From Kluyvera intermedia (GTDB taxonomy: Bacteria; Pseudomonadota; Gammaproteobacteria; Enterobacterales; Enterobacteriaceae): a stretch of 64,000 bases of DNA. Position 1 is the first letter of the stretch. Each line of letters opens with the position of its first letter. The translations under genes were made by a program, and so were the position numbers. The stretch spans positions 1 through 64,000 of the forward strand of contig NZ_JAKCNS010000076.1 in assembly GCF_021440345.1 (NCBI RefSeq), in the 5' to 3' direction. Positions 41,731-52,862 of this stretch are shown here, piece after piece. The notes under the pieces are model-generated. The model saw only the letters and a list, made by a program, of their open reading frames with translations, made no database searches and was not told where the DNA came from.

Positions 41731-41805
41731 GTAACGTTAACAAAAAACATAACTCATGCGATTTTGCTGCGATATCCGATGTTAATCACAAAAGTTAACG
41801 TTAAC
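41731..41805. promoter_or_regulatory. Pair of CscR-type operators between cscB and cscR
   Basis: GTTAACGTTAAC (41794-41805) is a perfect palindrome and GTAACGTTAAC (41731-41741) is nearly so. Both have the central TAACGTTA of LacI-family operators, about 63 bp apart centre to centre, which is close to six helical turns and would suit looping. They lie between the divergent cscB and cscR and most likely bind CscR. Confidence 0.82.
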
Positions 41806-41930
41806 ATAATAAAAGTAAGATCATGATCAACTATTTGATACCATGCCAACGGCATAGAGTGCGCTAGAATAGCGCGCTATCCTTTAACATCAGTGAGTTA
41901 GTTGTTTAGCGGCAACGGTGGAGTAAAAAA

Positions 41931-42926
41931 ATGGCATCCTTGAAAGATGTGGCAAAGTTGGCAAACGTCTCCCTGATGACGGTTTCCCGCGCCCTGAACA
42001 GCCCGGAGCAGCTTAAGCCGGAAACGCTGGCGCGCGTTCAGTCTGCCATTGCCCAAACTAATTACGTCCCCGATCTATCGGCAAAAAAAATTCGCGGCGC
42101 GCACGACACGGCAAAAACCATCGGTGTGCTGGCGTTAGATACGGTGACTACGCCTTTCTCGGTCGAGATTACGCTTTCCATAGAGGAAACGGCGCGGGCC
42201 CACGGCTGGAACAGCTTCGTAGTGAACATGTTTTCTGACGATAGCCCGGAAGCGATTGTCGACCTGCTGCTGTCGCACCGTCCCGGCGGGATTATTTATA
42301 CCACCATGGGGCTTCGGCAAGTACCGGTGCCAGCCAAACTCCTGACTCTGCCGTGCGTTTTGGCAAACTGTGAAAGTCTGCACCACCCGATTGCGAGCTA
42401 TATCCCGGACGATGAACAAGGGCAGTATGAGGCGGTTACTGGCCTGCTGGCAGCGGGATACACTCGCCCGCTGTGTCTGCATTTACCACAAAATCATCTG
42501 GCGACCATCCGCCGCCGCCGTGGCCTGGAACGCGCCTGTCGGCAAGCAGGCATTAACCCTGATGCACTGACGCATGTCTATATGGAATATGGTGACGAAC
42601 ACTATCGCGATATTCCCGCCCGTGTTCTGGAACAAATCGTTCAGGGTAAACCGCTGTTTGACTCGATTATCTGCGGCAACGATCGCATCGCGTTTATGGT
42701 TTATCAGACGCTGCTGGCACAGGGGCTAAGGATCCCCGAGGACGTGGCCGTGCTCGGCTACGACAATATGGTGGGAATTGGCAATCTATTCCTGCCGCCG
42801 CTGTCTACGGTGCAGCTCCCTCACTATGAGATTGGCCGACTGAGCGCCCTGCACATCATCAACGGTGACAGCCATCGGGATACTATTCGCGTTAACAGCC
42901 CGTGGCTGCCCGGAGAATCGATATAA
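41931..42926 (+). CDS. cscR: Sucrose operon repressor CscR (LacI family)
   Basis: A 331-residue LacI-type repressor: helix-turn-helix LKDVAKLANVSLMTVSRALNSPEQ (residues 4-27), hinge AKKIRG, and sugar-binding core from about residue 60 (TIGVLALDTVTTPFS; VAVLGYDNMVGIGNLFLPPLSTV). It is similar to E. coli CscR. Divergent from cscBA with two matching operators between them, so sucrose or fructose should relieve repression. A terminator follows directly. Confidence 0.9.
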   Translation: MASLKDVAKLANVSLMTVSRALNSPEQLKPETLARVQSAIAQTNYVPDLSAKKIRGAHDTAKTIGVLALDTVTTPFSVEITLSIEETARAHGWNSFVVNMFSDDSPEAIVDLLLSHRPGGIIYTTMGLRQVPVPAKLLTLPCVLANCESLHHPIASYIPDDEQGQYEAVTGLLAAGYTRPLCLHLPQNHLATIRRRRGLERACRQAGINPDALTHVYMEYGDEHYRDIPARVLEQIVQGKPLFDSIICGNDRIAFMVYQTLLAQGLRIPEDVAVLGYDNMVGIGNLFLPPLSTVQLPHYEIGRLSALHIINGDSHRDTIRVNSPWLPGESI

Positions 42927-42954
42927 AAAAACCGCTTGGTTAAGCGGTTTTTTT
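42926..42954. terminator. Bidirectional terminator after cscR
   Basis: AAAAAAACCGCTT, GGTT and AAGCGGTTTTTTT form a symmetrical hairpin with A7 and T7 flanks. It can end cscR rightward and the small gene at 42971-43051 leftward. Confidence 0.88.
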
Positions 42955-42970
42955 GAAATTTTTCAGCGTA

Positions 42971-43051
42971 TTAGAAACGCGTTACTTCTGGATGCAGCTC
43001 AGACATAGAGATCAGGTAGGAAACAAAAACATTTTTGATTGCAGTCAGCAT
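42971..43051 (-). CDS. Candidate 26-residue small protein
   Basis: An ATG at 43051 opens 26 codons (MLTAIKNVFVSYLISMSELH, then six more residues). AAAGGTG lies eight bases upstream, a good ribosome site. The first 15 residues could form an amphipathic or hydrophobic helix. A promoter with a CRP-like site lies 50-100 bp upstream, and a terminator is 17 bp downstream, so it is a complete transcription unit of about 140 nt. I do not recognise the protein. It could also be a dual-function sRNA. The frame extends to 43168, but that start precedes the promoter. Confidence 0.6.
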   Translation of the reverse strand: MLTAIKNVFVSYLISMSELHPEVTRF

Positions 43052-43097
43052 AGTCACACCTTTACCCATGATTACTTTAAGGTCATTTGATGGGCAA

Positions 43098-43150
43098 ATA
43101 ATAAGCTTATCTGGGAAACTGCGCAATATTTTTGTGATGAAGATCACGAA
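43098..43150 (-). promoter_or_regulatory. Promoter with CRP-like site for the small gene
   Basis: On the minus strand TTGCGC (-35, 43121-43126) and TATTAT (-10, 43098-43103) are 17 bp apart. Just upstream, TTCGTGATCTTCATCACAA (43132-43150) is close to the CRP consensus TGTGA-N6-TCACA. The site is centred near -50, between the class I and class II positions, so the sign of control is not clear. Confidence 0.7.
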
Positions 43151-43180
43151 AAATAGTTGGTGAGACAAAATTCAGATACA

Positions 43181-43206
43181 AAAAAAGCGCCCTGAGGCGC
43201 TTTTTT
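43181..43206 (-). terminator. Terminator of rpmE
   Basis: AAAAAAGCGCC, CTGA and GGCGCTTTTTT form a symmetrical stem 12 bp after the rpmE stop, read leftward. Confidence 0.88.
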
Positions 43207-43217
43207 CGCTTGGCAAC

Positions 43218-43469
<252 letters not shown>

Positions 43470-43496
43470 CTAACGCCAGACACCACGCGATGTTAA

Positions 43497-45827
<2,331 letters not shown>

Positions 45828-45977
45828 CGCAGAGTTGAGAGCGGGATCGTGAAATAAAACAATCATCACACTTTTGATGAAAATTCTGTAACAGATCCCC
45901 CTAACTATCTGATAAAAGTGTGTCAGATGTCAGGTCACACAGGACGTGCCTGCGCCAGTAAGTGAGGAGAGAATCAG

Positions 45978-47000
45978 GTGAAGGCTAAAAAACCGGTTGT
46001 TGCCGCAACCATGAAAGATGTTGCCCTACAAGCGAATGTCTCTACGGCAACCGTATCTCGTGCATTAATGAATCCCGAAAAAGTTTCGCAAGCCACGCGC
46101 AACCGCGTTGAGCAGGCGGCGCTGGAGGTAGGCTATCTCCCGCAGCTGCAGGGTCGAAACATGAAGCGCAATGAATCACGAACTATTCTGGTTATCGTCC
46201 CGGATATTTGCGATCCCTTCTTTAGCGAAGTGATCCGGGGGATCGAAGTCACCGCAGCAGCCCAGGGTTATCTGGTGCTGATTGGCGACTGTGCGCATCA
46301 GAATCAGCAAGAAAAAACCTTCATTGATTTAATCATCACCAAGCAGATTGATGGCATGCTGCTGCTGGGCTCTCGTCTCCCATTTGACGCCAGCATCGAA
46401 GAACAGCGCAACCTGCCGCCGATGGTCATGGCTAACGAATTTGCTCCCGAGCTGGGGCTACCCACGGTACATATCGACAACCTCACCGCCTCATTCGATG
46501 CCGTAAACTATCTGCATGAACTGGGACATCAGCGCATCGGCTGTATCGCCGGCCCCGAGGAGATGCCGCTGTGCCACTATCGCCTGCAGGGATACGTTCA
46601 GGCGCTGCGCCGCTGCGGTATTACCGTCGACCCTCACTACATCGCTCGCGGCAACTTCACCTTTGAAGCCGGAGCCACGGCGCTGGAACAGCTGCTCGCC
46701 TTACCGCAGCCACCAACTGCCGTCTTCTGCCACAGCGATATCATGGCACTGGGCGCACTCTCCTATGCAAAACGCCGGGGGCTAAAAGTCCCTGACGATC
46801 TGTCCATTATCGGATTCGATAACATTTCGCTGGCAGAGTTTTGCGACCCGCCGCTGACCACCGTTTCCCAGCCACGTTTTGATATCGGCCGGGAAGCGAT
46901 GTTGCTGCTGTTGAACCAGATGAGCGGTCAGGTTGTTGATAGCGGTTCGCGTCTTCTGGATTGCGAACTGATTATTCGCGGCAGTACAAGCAAAATATGA
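45978..47000 (+). CDS. cytR: LacI-family repressor CytR
   Basis: Represses nucleoside uptake and catabolism genes together with CRP; cytidine is the inducer. The 340 residues match E. coli CytR closely. Helix-turn-helix MKDVALQANVSTATVSRALMNPE is at about residues 12-34, followed by the sugar-fold core (VIVPDICDPFFSEVI; LSIIGFDNISLAEFCDPPLTTV). It starts at GTG 45978, as in E. coli, with AGGAGAGAATCAG just upstream. The 150 bp between priA and cytR hold its promoter; I see no other gene there. Confidence 0.96.
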   Translation: MKAKKPVVAATMKDVALQANVSTATVSRALMNPEKVSQATRNRVEQAALEVGYLPQLQGRNMKRNESRTILVIVPDICDPFFSEVIRGIEVTAAAQGYLVLIGDCAHQNQQEKTFIDLIITKQIDGMLLLGSRLPFDASIEEQRNLPPMVMANEFAPELGLPTVHIDNLTASFDAVNYLHELGHQRIGCIAGPEEMPLCHYRLQGYVQALRRCGITVDPHYIARGNFTFEAGATALEQLLALPQPPTAVFCHSDIMALGALSYAKRRGLKVPDDLSIIGFDNISLAEFCDPPLTTVSQPRFDIGREAMLLLLNQMSGQVVDSGSRLLDCELIIRGSTSKI

Positions 47001-47098
47001 TACAAAGCCGGGCGCTTTAGGACTTGCTCGTCTGGTCAAAGCCCCGCCGCTTAAGTAACATGTCGGGCTAACTAACGGAAAAAGACAGCGAAACGATA

Positions 47099-48064
47099 GT
47101 GGCACAACGAGACTATGTACGCCGCAGCCAGCAGGCACCTTCGCGGCGAAAGAACGGCGCTTCACGGAATACACGGAAAAAGCAGAGTAATTTTCCGGCG
47201 GTCTCTCCTGCCATGGTGGCGATTGCGGCGGCGGTAGTGGTCGCTTTTATCGGCGGTTTATACTTCATCACGCATCACAAAAAAGAAGAGTCCGAATCGC
47301 TGCAGAACCGCCAGATCGCGGGGAATGGGCTGCCACCGAAACCGGAAGAACGCTGGCGTTACATTAAAGAGCTGGAAAGCCGCCAGCCGGGCGTCCGTGC
47401 GCCAACCGAACCGTCTGCTGGCGGGGAAGTGATCAACCCCAATCAGCTCACCGACGAACAGCGTCAGCTGTTGGCACAAATGCAGGCAGATATGCGCCAG
47501 CAGCCTACACAATTGACTGAAGTGCCGTGGAACGAGCAAACGGCTGCCCAGCGTCAGCAGACGCTACAGCGCCAACGCCTGGCGCAACAGCAGGTTCAGC
47601 AACAGCAGTGGACGCAAACGCAACCGGTGCAACAGCCGCAAACGCGTGCTCCTCAGCCGGTTCAGCAACCGCGTCAAACGCAAACTCAGCAGCCGCCAAA
47701 ATCCACGGCGGCAAACTCGGCGTATCAGGATCTGCTGCAAACGCCTGCGCACACCGCAGCCACACAGCCAAAAACACAGGCCGCTGCGCCGGTTGTGCGT
47801 GAAACTACGCCGCCAAAAGCGACCGAGAAAAAAGATGAGCGCCGCTGGATGGTGCAGTGCGGTTCATTTAAAGGTGCCGAACAGGCAGAAACCGTCCGCG
47901 CACAGCTGGCCTTTGAAGGCTTTGATTCCAAAATCACCACCAATAACGGCTGGAATCGTGTGGTTATCGGCCCGGTCAAAGGCAAGGATAACGCCGATAG
48001 CACCATTGCTCGCCTGAAGATGGCGGGTCACGCAAACTGCATTAGGCTCGCTTCAGGGGGTTGA
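47099..48064 (+). CDS. ftsN: Cell division protein FtsN
   Basis: Essential bitopic divisome protein that triggers septal peptidoglycan synthesis. In 321 residues: a basic cytoplasmic tail (1-33), one membrane helix (about 34-55, [20 protein letters not shown]), a periplasmic segment with the essential helix region near [14 protein letters not shown], a long glutamine-rich linker (about 120-235), and a C-terminal SPOR domain (about 244-321, [10 protein letters not shown] through [11 protein letters not shown]) that binds denuded glycan. It starts at GTG 47099, as in E. coli. The linker differs in repeat content from E. coli, as expected for low-complexity sequence. Confidence 0.96.
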   Translation: MAQRDYVRRSQQAPSRRKNGASRNTRKKQSNFPAVSPAMVAIAAAVVVAFIGGLYFITHHKKEESESLQNRQIAGNGLPPKPEERWRYIKELESRQPGVRAPTEPSAGGEVINPNQLTDEQRQLLAQMQADMRQQPTQLTEVPWNEQTAAQRQQTLQRQRLAQQQVQQQQWTQTQPVQQPQTRAPQPVQQPRQTQTQQPPKSTAANSAYQDLLQTPAHTAATQPKTQAAAPVVRETTPPKATEKKDERRWMVQCGSFKGAEQAETVRAQLAFEGFDSKITTNNGWNRVVIGPVKGKDNADSTIARLKMAGHANCIRLASGG

Positions 48065-48087
48065 AACCCCCAAAATCCCCCCCATCT
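48060..48087 (+). promoter_or_regulatory. Sigma-32 heat-shock promoter of hslVU
   Basis: GTTGAAA (-35, 48060-48066) and CCCCATCT (-10, 48080-48087) are separated by 13 bp, a good match to CTTGAAA-N(11-16)-CCCCATNT. The -35 overlaps the ftsN stop codon. It lies about 70 bp before hslV, and hslVU is a known heat-shock operon. Confidence 0.85.
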
Positions 48088-48156
48088 ATAATTACATTCT
48101 GCCCCGTACACGGTACGGGGCCTCTATTTCCGTATTTGCAACAAAGGGGTCTGCTC

Positions 48157-48687
48157 GTGACAACAATAGTAAGTGTTCGCCGTAACGGCCACGTTGTAAT
48201 TGCCGGTGATGGCCAGGCCACGCTGGGCAATACCGTCATGAAGGGCAACGTGAAAAAAGTTCGTCGTCTGTATAACGACAAAGTAATCGCCGGTTTTGCG
48301 GGCGGTACTGCGGACGCCTTCACGCTGTTCGAACTGTTCGAACGTAAACTGGAAATGCACCAGGGGCATCTGGTTAAAGCCGCCGTTGAGCTGGCTAAAG
48401 ACTGGCGTACCGACCGTATGCTGCGCAAGCTGGAAGCCCTGCTGGCGGTCGCGGATGAAACCGCCTCGCTCATCATCACCGGTAACGGTGACGTCGTGCA
48501 GCCGGAAAATGACCTGATTGCTATCGGTTCTGGCGGCCCGTACGCCCAGGCCGCAGCCCGTGCTCTGCTGGAAAACACCGAGCTTAGCGCGCGTGAAATT
48601 GCTGAAAAAGCGTTGAATATTGCAGGTGATATCTGCATTTATACCAACCATTTCCACACCATCGAAGAATTACCGTCTAAGGCGTAA
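48157..48687 (+). CDS. hslV: HslV protease subunit (ClpQ)
   Basis: Proteasome-like threonine peptidase of the HslUV complex that degrades misfolded and regulatory proteins. The 176 residues match E. coli almost exactly. After removal of the first residue the catalytic Thr1 is exposed ([19 protein letters not shown]), and the second conserved block is [14 protein letters not shown]. Start GTG 48157 follows AAAGGGG. It is nine bases before hslU, in one operon driven by the heat-shock promoter. Confidence 0.97.
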   Translation: MTTIVSVRRNGHVVIAGDGQATLGNTVMKGNVKKVRRLYNDKVIAGFAGGTADAFTLFELFERKLEMHQGHLVKAAVELAKDWRTDRMLRKLEALLAVADETASLIITGNGDVVQPENDLIAIGSGGPYAQAAARALLENTELSAREIAEKALNIAGDICIYTNHFHTIEELPSKA

Positions 48688-48696
48688 GGATCTCCC

Positions 48697-50028
48697 ATGT
48701 CTGAAATGACCCCACGCGAAATTGTCAGCGAACTGAACAAACACATCATCGGTCAGGACGCGGCCAAGCGCTCCGTTGCTATCGCCTTACGTAACCGCTG
48801 GCGCCGTATGCAGCTTGATGAAGAGCTGCGCCACGAAGTTACACCGAAAAACATTCTGATGATCGGCCCAACCGGCGTCGGTAAAACCGAAATCGCCCGT
48901 CGTCTGGCCAAGCTTGCCAACGCGCCGTTCATCAAAGTTGAAGCCACCAAGTTCACCGAAGTGGGCTATGTGGGTAAAGAAGTCGACTCCATCATCCGCG
49001 ATCTGACCGATTCGGCGATCAAAATGGTGCGTGTACACTCCATCGAGAAAAATCGCTATCGCGCCGAAGAGATGGCCGAAGAGCGTATTCTCGACGTGCT
49101 GATCCCACCGGCTAAAAACAACTGGGGCCAGTCTGAACAGCCGTCTGAACCTTCTGCTGCACGTCAGGCATTCCGCAAAAAACTGCGCGAAGGCCAGTTG
49201 GACGACAAAGAGATTGAGATCGATCTTGCTGCCGCTCCGATGGGCGTAGAAATCATGTCGCCTCCAGGAATGGAAGAGATGACCAGCCAGCTGCAGTCCA
49301 TGTTCCAGAACCTGGGCGGTCAAAAGCAGAAACCTCGCAAGCTGAAAATCAAAGATGCGATGAAACTGCTGGTTGAAGAAGAAGCGGCGAAGCTGGTGAA
49401 TCCAGAAGAGCTCAAGCAAGACGCTATCGAGGCGGTTGAGCAGCACGGTATCGTGTTCATCGATGAGATCGATAAAATCTGTAAGCGCGGTGAATCTTCC
49501 GGTCCAGACGTCTCTCGTGAAGGCGTACAGCGCGACCTGCTGCCGCTGGTTGAAGGCTGCACCGTTTCCACTAAGCACGGTATGGTTAAAACCGACCACA
49601 TCCTGTTTATCGCTTCTGGCGCATTCCAGGTGGCAAAACCGTCTGACCTGATCCCAGAACTTCAGGGTCGTCTGCCAATTCGCGTTGAACTGCAGGCGCT
49701 GACCACCAGCGACTTCGAGCGTATCCTGACCGAGCCAAACGCGTCCATTACCGTGCAGTACAAAGCGCTGATGGCAACCGAAGGGGTGAATATCGAATTC
49801 ACTGAGTCCGGTATCAAGCGTATCGCCGAAGCGGCGTGGCAGGTTAACGAAACCACCGAGAACATCGGTGCTCGTCGTCTGCATACCGTTCTGGAGCGTT
49901 TGATGGAAGATATCTCCTATGACGCCAGCGACCTGAACGGCCAAAGCATCACAATTGATGCGGAATACGTGAGCAAACATCTGGATGCATTAGTCGCAGA
50001 TGAAGATCTGAGCCGTTTTATCCTATAA
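48697..50028 (+). CDS. hslU: HslU unfoldase ATPase (ClpY)
   Basis: AAA+ ATPase ring that unfolds substrates and feeds them to HslV. The 443 residues equal E. coli HslU. Walker [15 protein letters not shown] is near residue 56-70, the pore motif GYVG follows at [12 protein letters not shown], the inserted I-domain runs from about 110 to 240, Walker B is [11 protein letters not shown], and the C-terminal [15 protein letters not shown] carries the tail that docks into HslV. A terminator follows at 50061. Confidence 0.98.
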   Translation: MSEMTPREIVSELNKHIIGQDAAKRSVAIALRNRWRRMQLDEELRHEVTPKNILMIGPTGVGKTEIARRLAKLANAPFIKVEATKFTEVGYVGKEVDSIIRDLTDSAIKMVRVHSIEKNRYRAEEMAEERILDVLIPPAKNNWGQSEQPSEPSAARQAFRKKLREGQLDDKEIEIDLAAAPMGVEIMSPPGMEEMTSQLQSMFQNLGGQKQKPRKLKIKDAMKLLVEEEAAKLVNPEELKQDAIEAVEQHGIVFIDEIDKICKRGESSGPDVSREGVQRDLLPLVEGCTVSTKHGMVKTDHILFIASGAFQVAKPSDLIPELQGRLPIRVELQALTTSDFERILTEPNASITVQYKALMATEGVNIEFTESGIKRIAEAAWQVNETTENIGARRLHTVLERLMEDISYDASDLNGQSITIDAEYVSKHLDALVADEDLSRFIL

Positions 50029-50060
50029 TCGCGGACACTGCATTTTCATCTTTAAATTGA

Positions 50061-50084
50061 TGGGGCTGAAAAGCCCCATTTTTA
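50061..50084 (+). terminator. Terminator of hslVU
   Basis: TGGGGCT, GAAA and AGCCCCATTTTT form a stem-loop with a T-run, 32 bp after the hslU stop and just before menA. Confidence 0.85.
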
Positions 50085-50098
50085 TTGGCTGATAACTA

Positions 50099-51025
50099 AT
50101 GACAAATACACCTGTAAGCCGCACTCAGGCCTGGCTGGAAAGTCTGCGCCCGAAAACATTACCTCTGGCCTGTGCCGCGATAATCGTGGGCACCGCCCTC
50201 GCCTGGTGGCAGGGACACTTTGATCCCGCCGTCGCCGTGCTGTCGTTGATTACCGCCAGCCTGCTGCAAATCCTCTCTAACCTCGCCAATGACTACGGCG
50301 ATGCGGTGAAAGGCAGTGATAAACCGGACCGCATCGGCCCATTGCGCGGAATGCAAAAAGGGGTGATTACCCAGGAGCAGATGAAACGGGCGCTGATGAT
50401 TACCGTAGCGCTTATCTGCCTCTTTGGCCTGGCTTTGCTGTTTACGGCCTATCAGACGTTGGGCGATTTTATCGGCTTCCTGGTGCTCGGACTGCTGGCG
50501 ATTATCGCAGCCATTACCTACACCGTCGGTACCCGCCCTTACGGCTACATTGGCCTGGGCGATGTGTCAGTGCTGATTTTCTTCGGTTGGCTGAGCGTCA
50601 TTGGCAGTTGGTATCTGCAGGCGCACAGCCTGAGCAGCGCGATTATCCTGCCCGCTACCGCCTGCGGCCTGCTGGCAACGGCGGTGCTCAATATCAACAA
50701 TCTGCGCGATATCGACAGCGACCGTGAGAACGGTAAAAACACGCTGGCCGTTCGCTTGGGGCCGATTAATGCCCGCCGGTATCACGTTTGTCTGCTGATG
50801 GGGACTCTGGTCTGTCTGGCGTTGTTTAACCTTTTCACCCTGCACAGTCTGTGGGGCTGGCTGTTCGTGCTGGCAGCGCCACTGCTGGTGAAACAGGCGC
50901 GCTACGTGATGCGCGAACTCTCGCCACAGGCGATGCCGCCGATGCTCGAGCGGACGGTAAAAGGTGCGCTATTAACTAACCTGCTGTTCGTCATCGGGAT
51001 CGTGCTGAGCAAGACGTTGGCTTAA
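50099..51025 (+). CDS. menA: 1,4-dihydroxy-2-naphthoate octaprenyltransferase MenA
   Basis: Inner-membrane UbiA-family prenyltransferase that attaches the octaprenyl tail to DHNA to give demethylmenaquinone. In 308 residues, about nine helices and the two aspartate-rich motifs NLANDYGDAVKGSDKPDR and NNLRDIDSDRENGKNT. Length equals E. coli. It lies 15 bp after the hslU terminator, so it may be read partly from the hsl promoter. Confidence 0.97.
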   Translation: MTNTPVSRTQAWLESLRPKTLPLACAAIIVGTALAWWQGHFDPAVAVLSLITASLLQILSNLANDYGDAVKGSDKPDRIGPLRGMQKGVITQEQMKRALMITVALICLFGLALLFTAYQTLGDFIGFLVLGLLAIIAAITYTVGTRPYGYIGLGDVSVLIFFGWLSVIGSWYLQAHSLSSAIILPATACGLLATAVLNINNLRDIDSDRENGKNTLAVRLGPINARRYHVCLLMGTLVCLALFNLFTLHSLWGWLFVLAAPLLVKQARYVMRELSPQAMPPMLERTVKGALLTNLLFVIGIVLSKTLA

Positions 51026-51117
51026 CTGACAAATATCAATTAACAATTGATGATTTTGCCAACAATGCATAGAGCGCGATATACTAAAATCACTCGCAGC
51101 AACTGAGCGTTAATCCT

Positions 51118-51603
51118 ATGAAATACGATACTTCCGAGCTTTGCGACATCTACCAGGAAGATGTCAACGTCGTGGAACCCCTGTTCTCCAACTTTGGCGG
51201 ACGGTTGTCGTTTGGTGGACAAATTATCACCGTAAAATGTTTCGAGGATAACGGGTTGCTGTACGATCTGCTCGAACAGAACGGCCGGGGCCGCATTCTG
51301 CTGGTCGACGGCGGCGGTTCTGTCCGTCGCGCACTGATTGATGCCGACCTCGCCCGCCTGGCCACGCAAAACGAGTGGGAAGGCATTGTGGTTTACGGCG
51401 CAGTACGTCAGGTCGATGATTTAGAAGAGCTGGATATCGGCATCCAGGCGATTGCCGCGATTCCGGTAGGCTCCGCAGGCGAAGGTATTGGCGAAAGCGA
51501 CGTCCGCGTCAACTTCGGCGGCGTGACCTTCTTCTCCGGCGACCATCTCTATGCCGATAACACCGGTATTATCCTGTCGGAAGACCCGCTGGATATCGAG
51601 TAA
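51118..51603 (+). CDS. rraA: Regulator of ribonuclease activity A, RraA
   Basis: Trimeric protein that binds RNase E and slows mRNA decay in the cytoplasm. The 161 residues equal E. coli RraA, including the methyltransferase-like-fold motifs [33 protein letters not shown] and [14 protein letters not shown]. It follows menA as in E. coli. Its downstream neighbour is unusual: pfkA instead of zapB. Confidence 0.97.
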   Translation: MKYDTSELCDIYQEDVNVVEPLFSNFGGRLSFGGQIITVKCFEDNGLLYDLLEQNGRGRILLVDGGGSVRRALIDADLARLATQNEWEGIVVYGAVRQVDDLEELDIGIQAIAAIPVGSAGEGIGESDVRVNFGGVTFFSGDHLYADNTGIILSEDPLDIE

Positions 51604-51610
51604 GTTCGGC

Positions 51611-51644
51611 ATAAAAAAGCCTTCTCAATGAGAAGGCTTTTTTT
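51611..51644. terminator. Bidirectional terminator between rraA and pfkA
   Basis: AAAAAAGCCTTCTC, AAT and GAGAAGGCTTTTTTTT form a strong symmetrical hairpin that can end both convergent genes. Between it and the pfkA stop (51682) a small TTGCCC/GGGCAA inverted repeat is at 51656-51673. This short spacer is the junction where about ten E. coli genes are missing. Confidence 0.9.
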
Positions 51645-51681
51645 TCGTCCATACGTTGCCCAGTACCGGGCAAGCGGCGAG

Positions 51682-52644
51682 TTAGTACAGCATTTTAGCG
51701 CATTCCAGCCAGTCACCCTTGAACGGGCGCTTCATGCTTTCGATAGCGTCGATGATGTCATGGTGAACTAGTTTTTCGTTCTGGATACCTACGCAACGAC
51801 CGCCAAAGCCTTGCTGCAGCAGTTCAATCGCGTACGCGCCCATACGGGACGCCAGGATACGATCGTAAGGAACCGGGGAGCCGCCGCGCTGAATGTGGCC
51901 CAGAACGGTAGCACGTGTCTCACGGCCAGTTTCTGTTTCGATAAACTGCGCCAGTTCGTCGATATCACACATGTGCTCGGTAATCGCCACAATCGCGTGC
52001 TTCTTACCTTTGGCAATACCGGCTTTGATTTCAGCAACCAGATCGTCACGTTTGAATTCAACTTCCGGAACCACGATAAATTCGCAGCCGCCCGCAATTG
52101 CCGCCGCCAGAGTCAGATCGCCACAGTAGCGGCCCATCACTTCAACAACGGAAATACGTTGGTGGGAAGAAGAGGTGTCACGCAGACGGTCAATCGCTTC
52201 AACGACGGTGCTCAGCGCAGTGAAGAAACCGATGGTGTAGTCAGTACCTTTGATGTCGTTATCAATGGTGCCTGGCAGACCGATGCATGGGAAGCCCATT
52301 TCAGTCAGGCGCACAGCACCCATGTAAGAACCATCGCCGCCGATAACAACCAGCGCATCAATACCGCGTTTTTTCAGGTTTTCGATAGCCACTGCACGAA
52401 TATTTTCGTCGCGGAATTCCGGGAAGCGCGCGGAGCCCAGGAATGTGCCGCCACGGTTAATCATGTCGGACACGCTGTAGCGGTCGAGCGGAACCATACG
52501 GTCTTCGTACAGGCCGAGGTAACCGTCATAGACACCCATGACTTCTATACCTTCCGTCAACGCTGCGCGCACAACACCGCGAATGGCGGCGTTCATACCC
52601 GGCGCATCACCGCCACTTGTCAACACACCGATTTTCTTAATCAT
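51682..52644 (-). CDS. pfkA: 6-phosphofructokinase I PfkA
   Basis: Main glycolytic phosphofructokinase; ATP-dependent and regulated by ADP and PEP. The 320 residues equal E. coli PfkA. ATP site [20 protein letters not shown] (residues 6-25), GGDGSYMGA, catalytic aspartate in [12 protein letters not shown], and [18 protein letters not shown] precedes ATG 52644. Its own promoter region, with a possible Cra site, is to the right, before fieF. Confidence 0.98.
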   Translation of the reverse strand: MIKKIGVLTSGGDAPGMNAAIRGVVRAALTEGIEVMGVYDGYLGLYEDRMVPLDRYSVSDMINRGGTFLGSARFPEFRDENIRAVAIENLKKRGIDALVVIGGDGSYMGAVRLTEMGFPCIGLPGTIDNDIKGTDYTIGFFTALSTVVEAIDRLRDTSSSHQRISVVEVMGRYCGDLTLAAAIAGGCEFIVVPEVEFKRDDLVAEIKAGIAKGKKHAIVAITEHMCDIDELAQFIETETGRETRATVLGHIQRGGSPVPYDRILASRMGAYAIELLQQGFGGRCVGIQNEKLVHHDIIDAIESMKRPFKGDWLECAKMLY

Positions 52645-52757
52645 GACTACCTCTGAACTTAGGAATGCTAAAAATTAATTCTTCTGCCCGAAGCGCTCCC
52701 ATCAATCTCGAGGGAGAGAACGACTCTATCTAGAGATAGTATATCAAGCGCTTCTTG

Positions 52758-52771
52758 CTGAATTGATTCAG
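52758..52771 (-). promoter_or_regulatory. Cra (FruR)-like site upstream of pfkA
   Basis: On the minus strand CTGAATCAATTCAG, with perfect CTGAA/TTCAG arms, resembles the Cra consensus TGAAWCSNTHHW and lies about 115 bp before pfkA. Cra represses pfkA in E. coli. The rest of the 218-bp gap to fieF is AT-rich; no gene is seen in it. Confidence 0.55.
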
Positions 52772-52862
52772 GTCAGGCTAAACGGCGGTTATTTATACAA
52801 ATAATGCCACTGTAGCTCACGTTTTGTACAACCACTGCGAAAGTTCAAATTCCTCTGCTGCC

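Noticed and set aside
41700-41750. Longer N-terminus for the sucrose permease
   Set aside because: The segment overlaps a LacI-type operator, and LacY-family proteins start close to the first membrane helix, as from 41699.
48787-49980. 397-codon open frame antisense to hslU
   Set aside because: Fully covered by hslU, which is conserved residue by residue. No ribosome site or domain.
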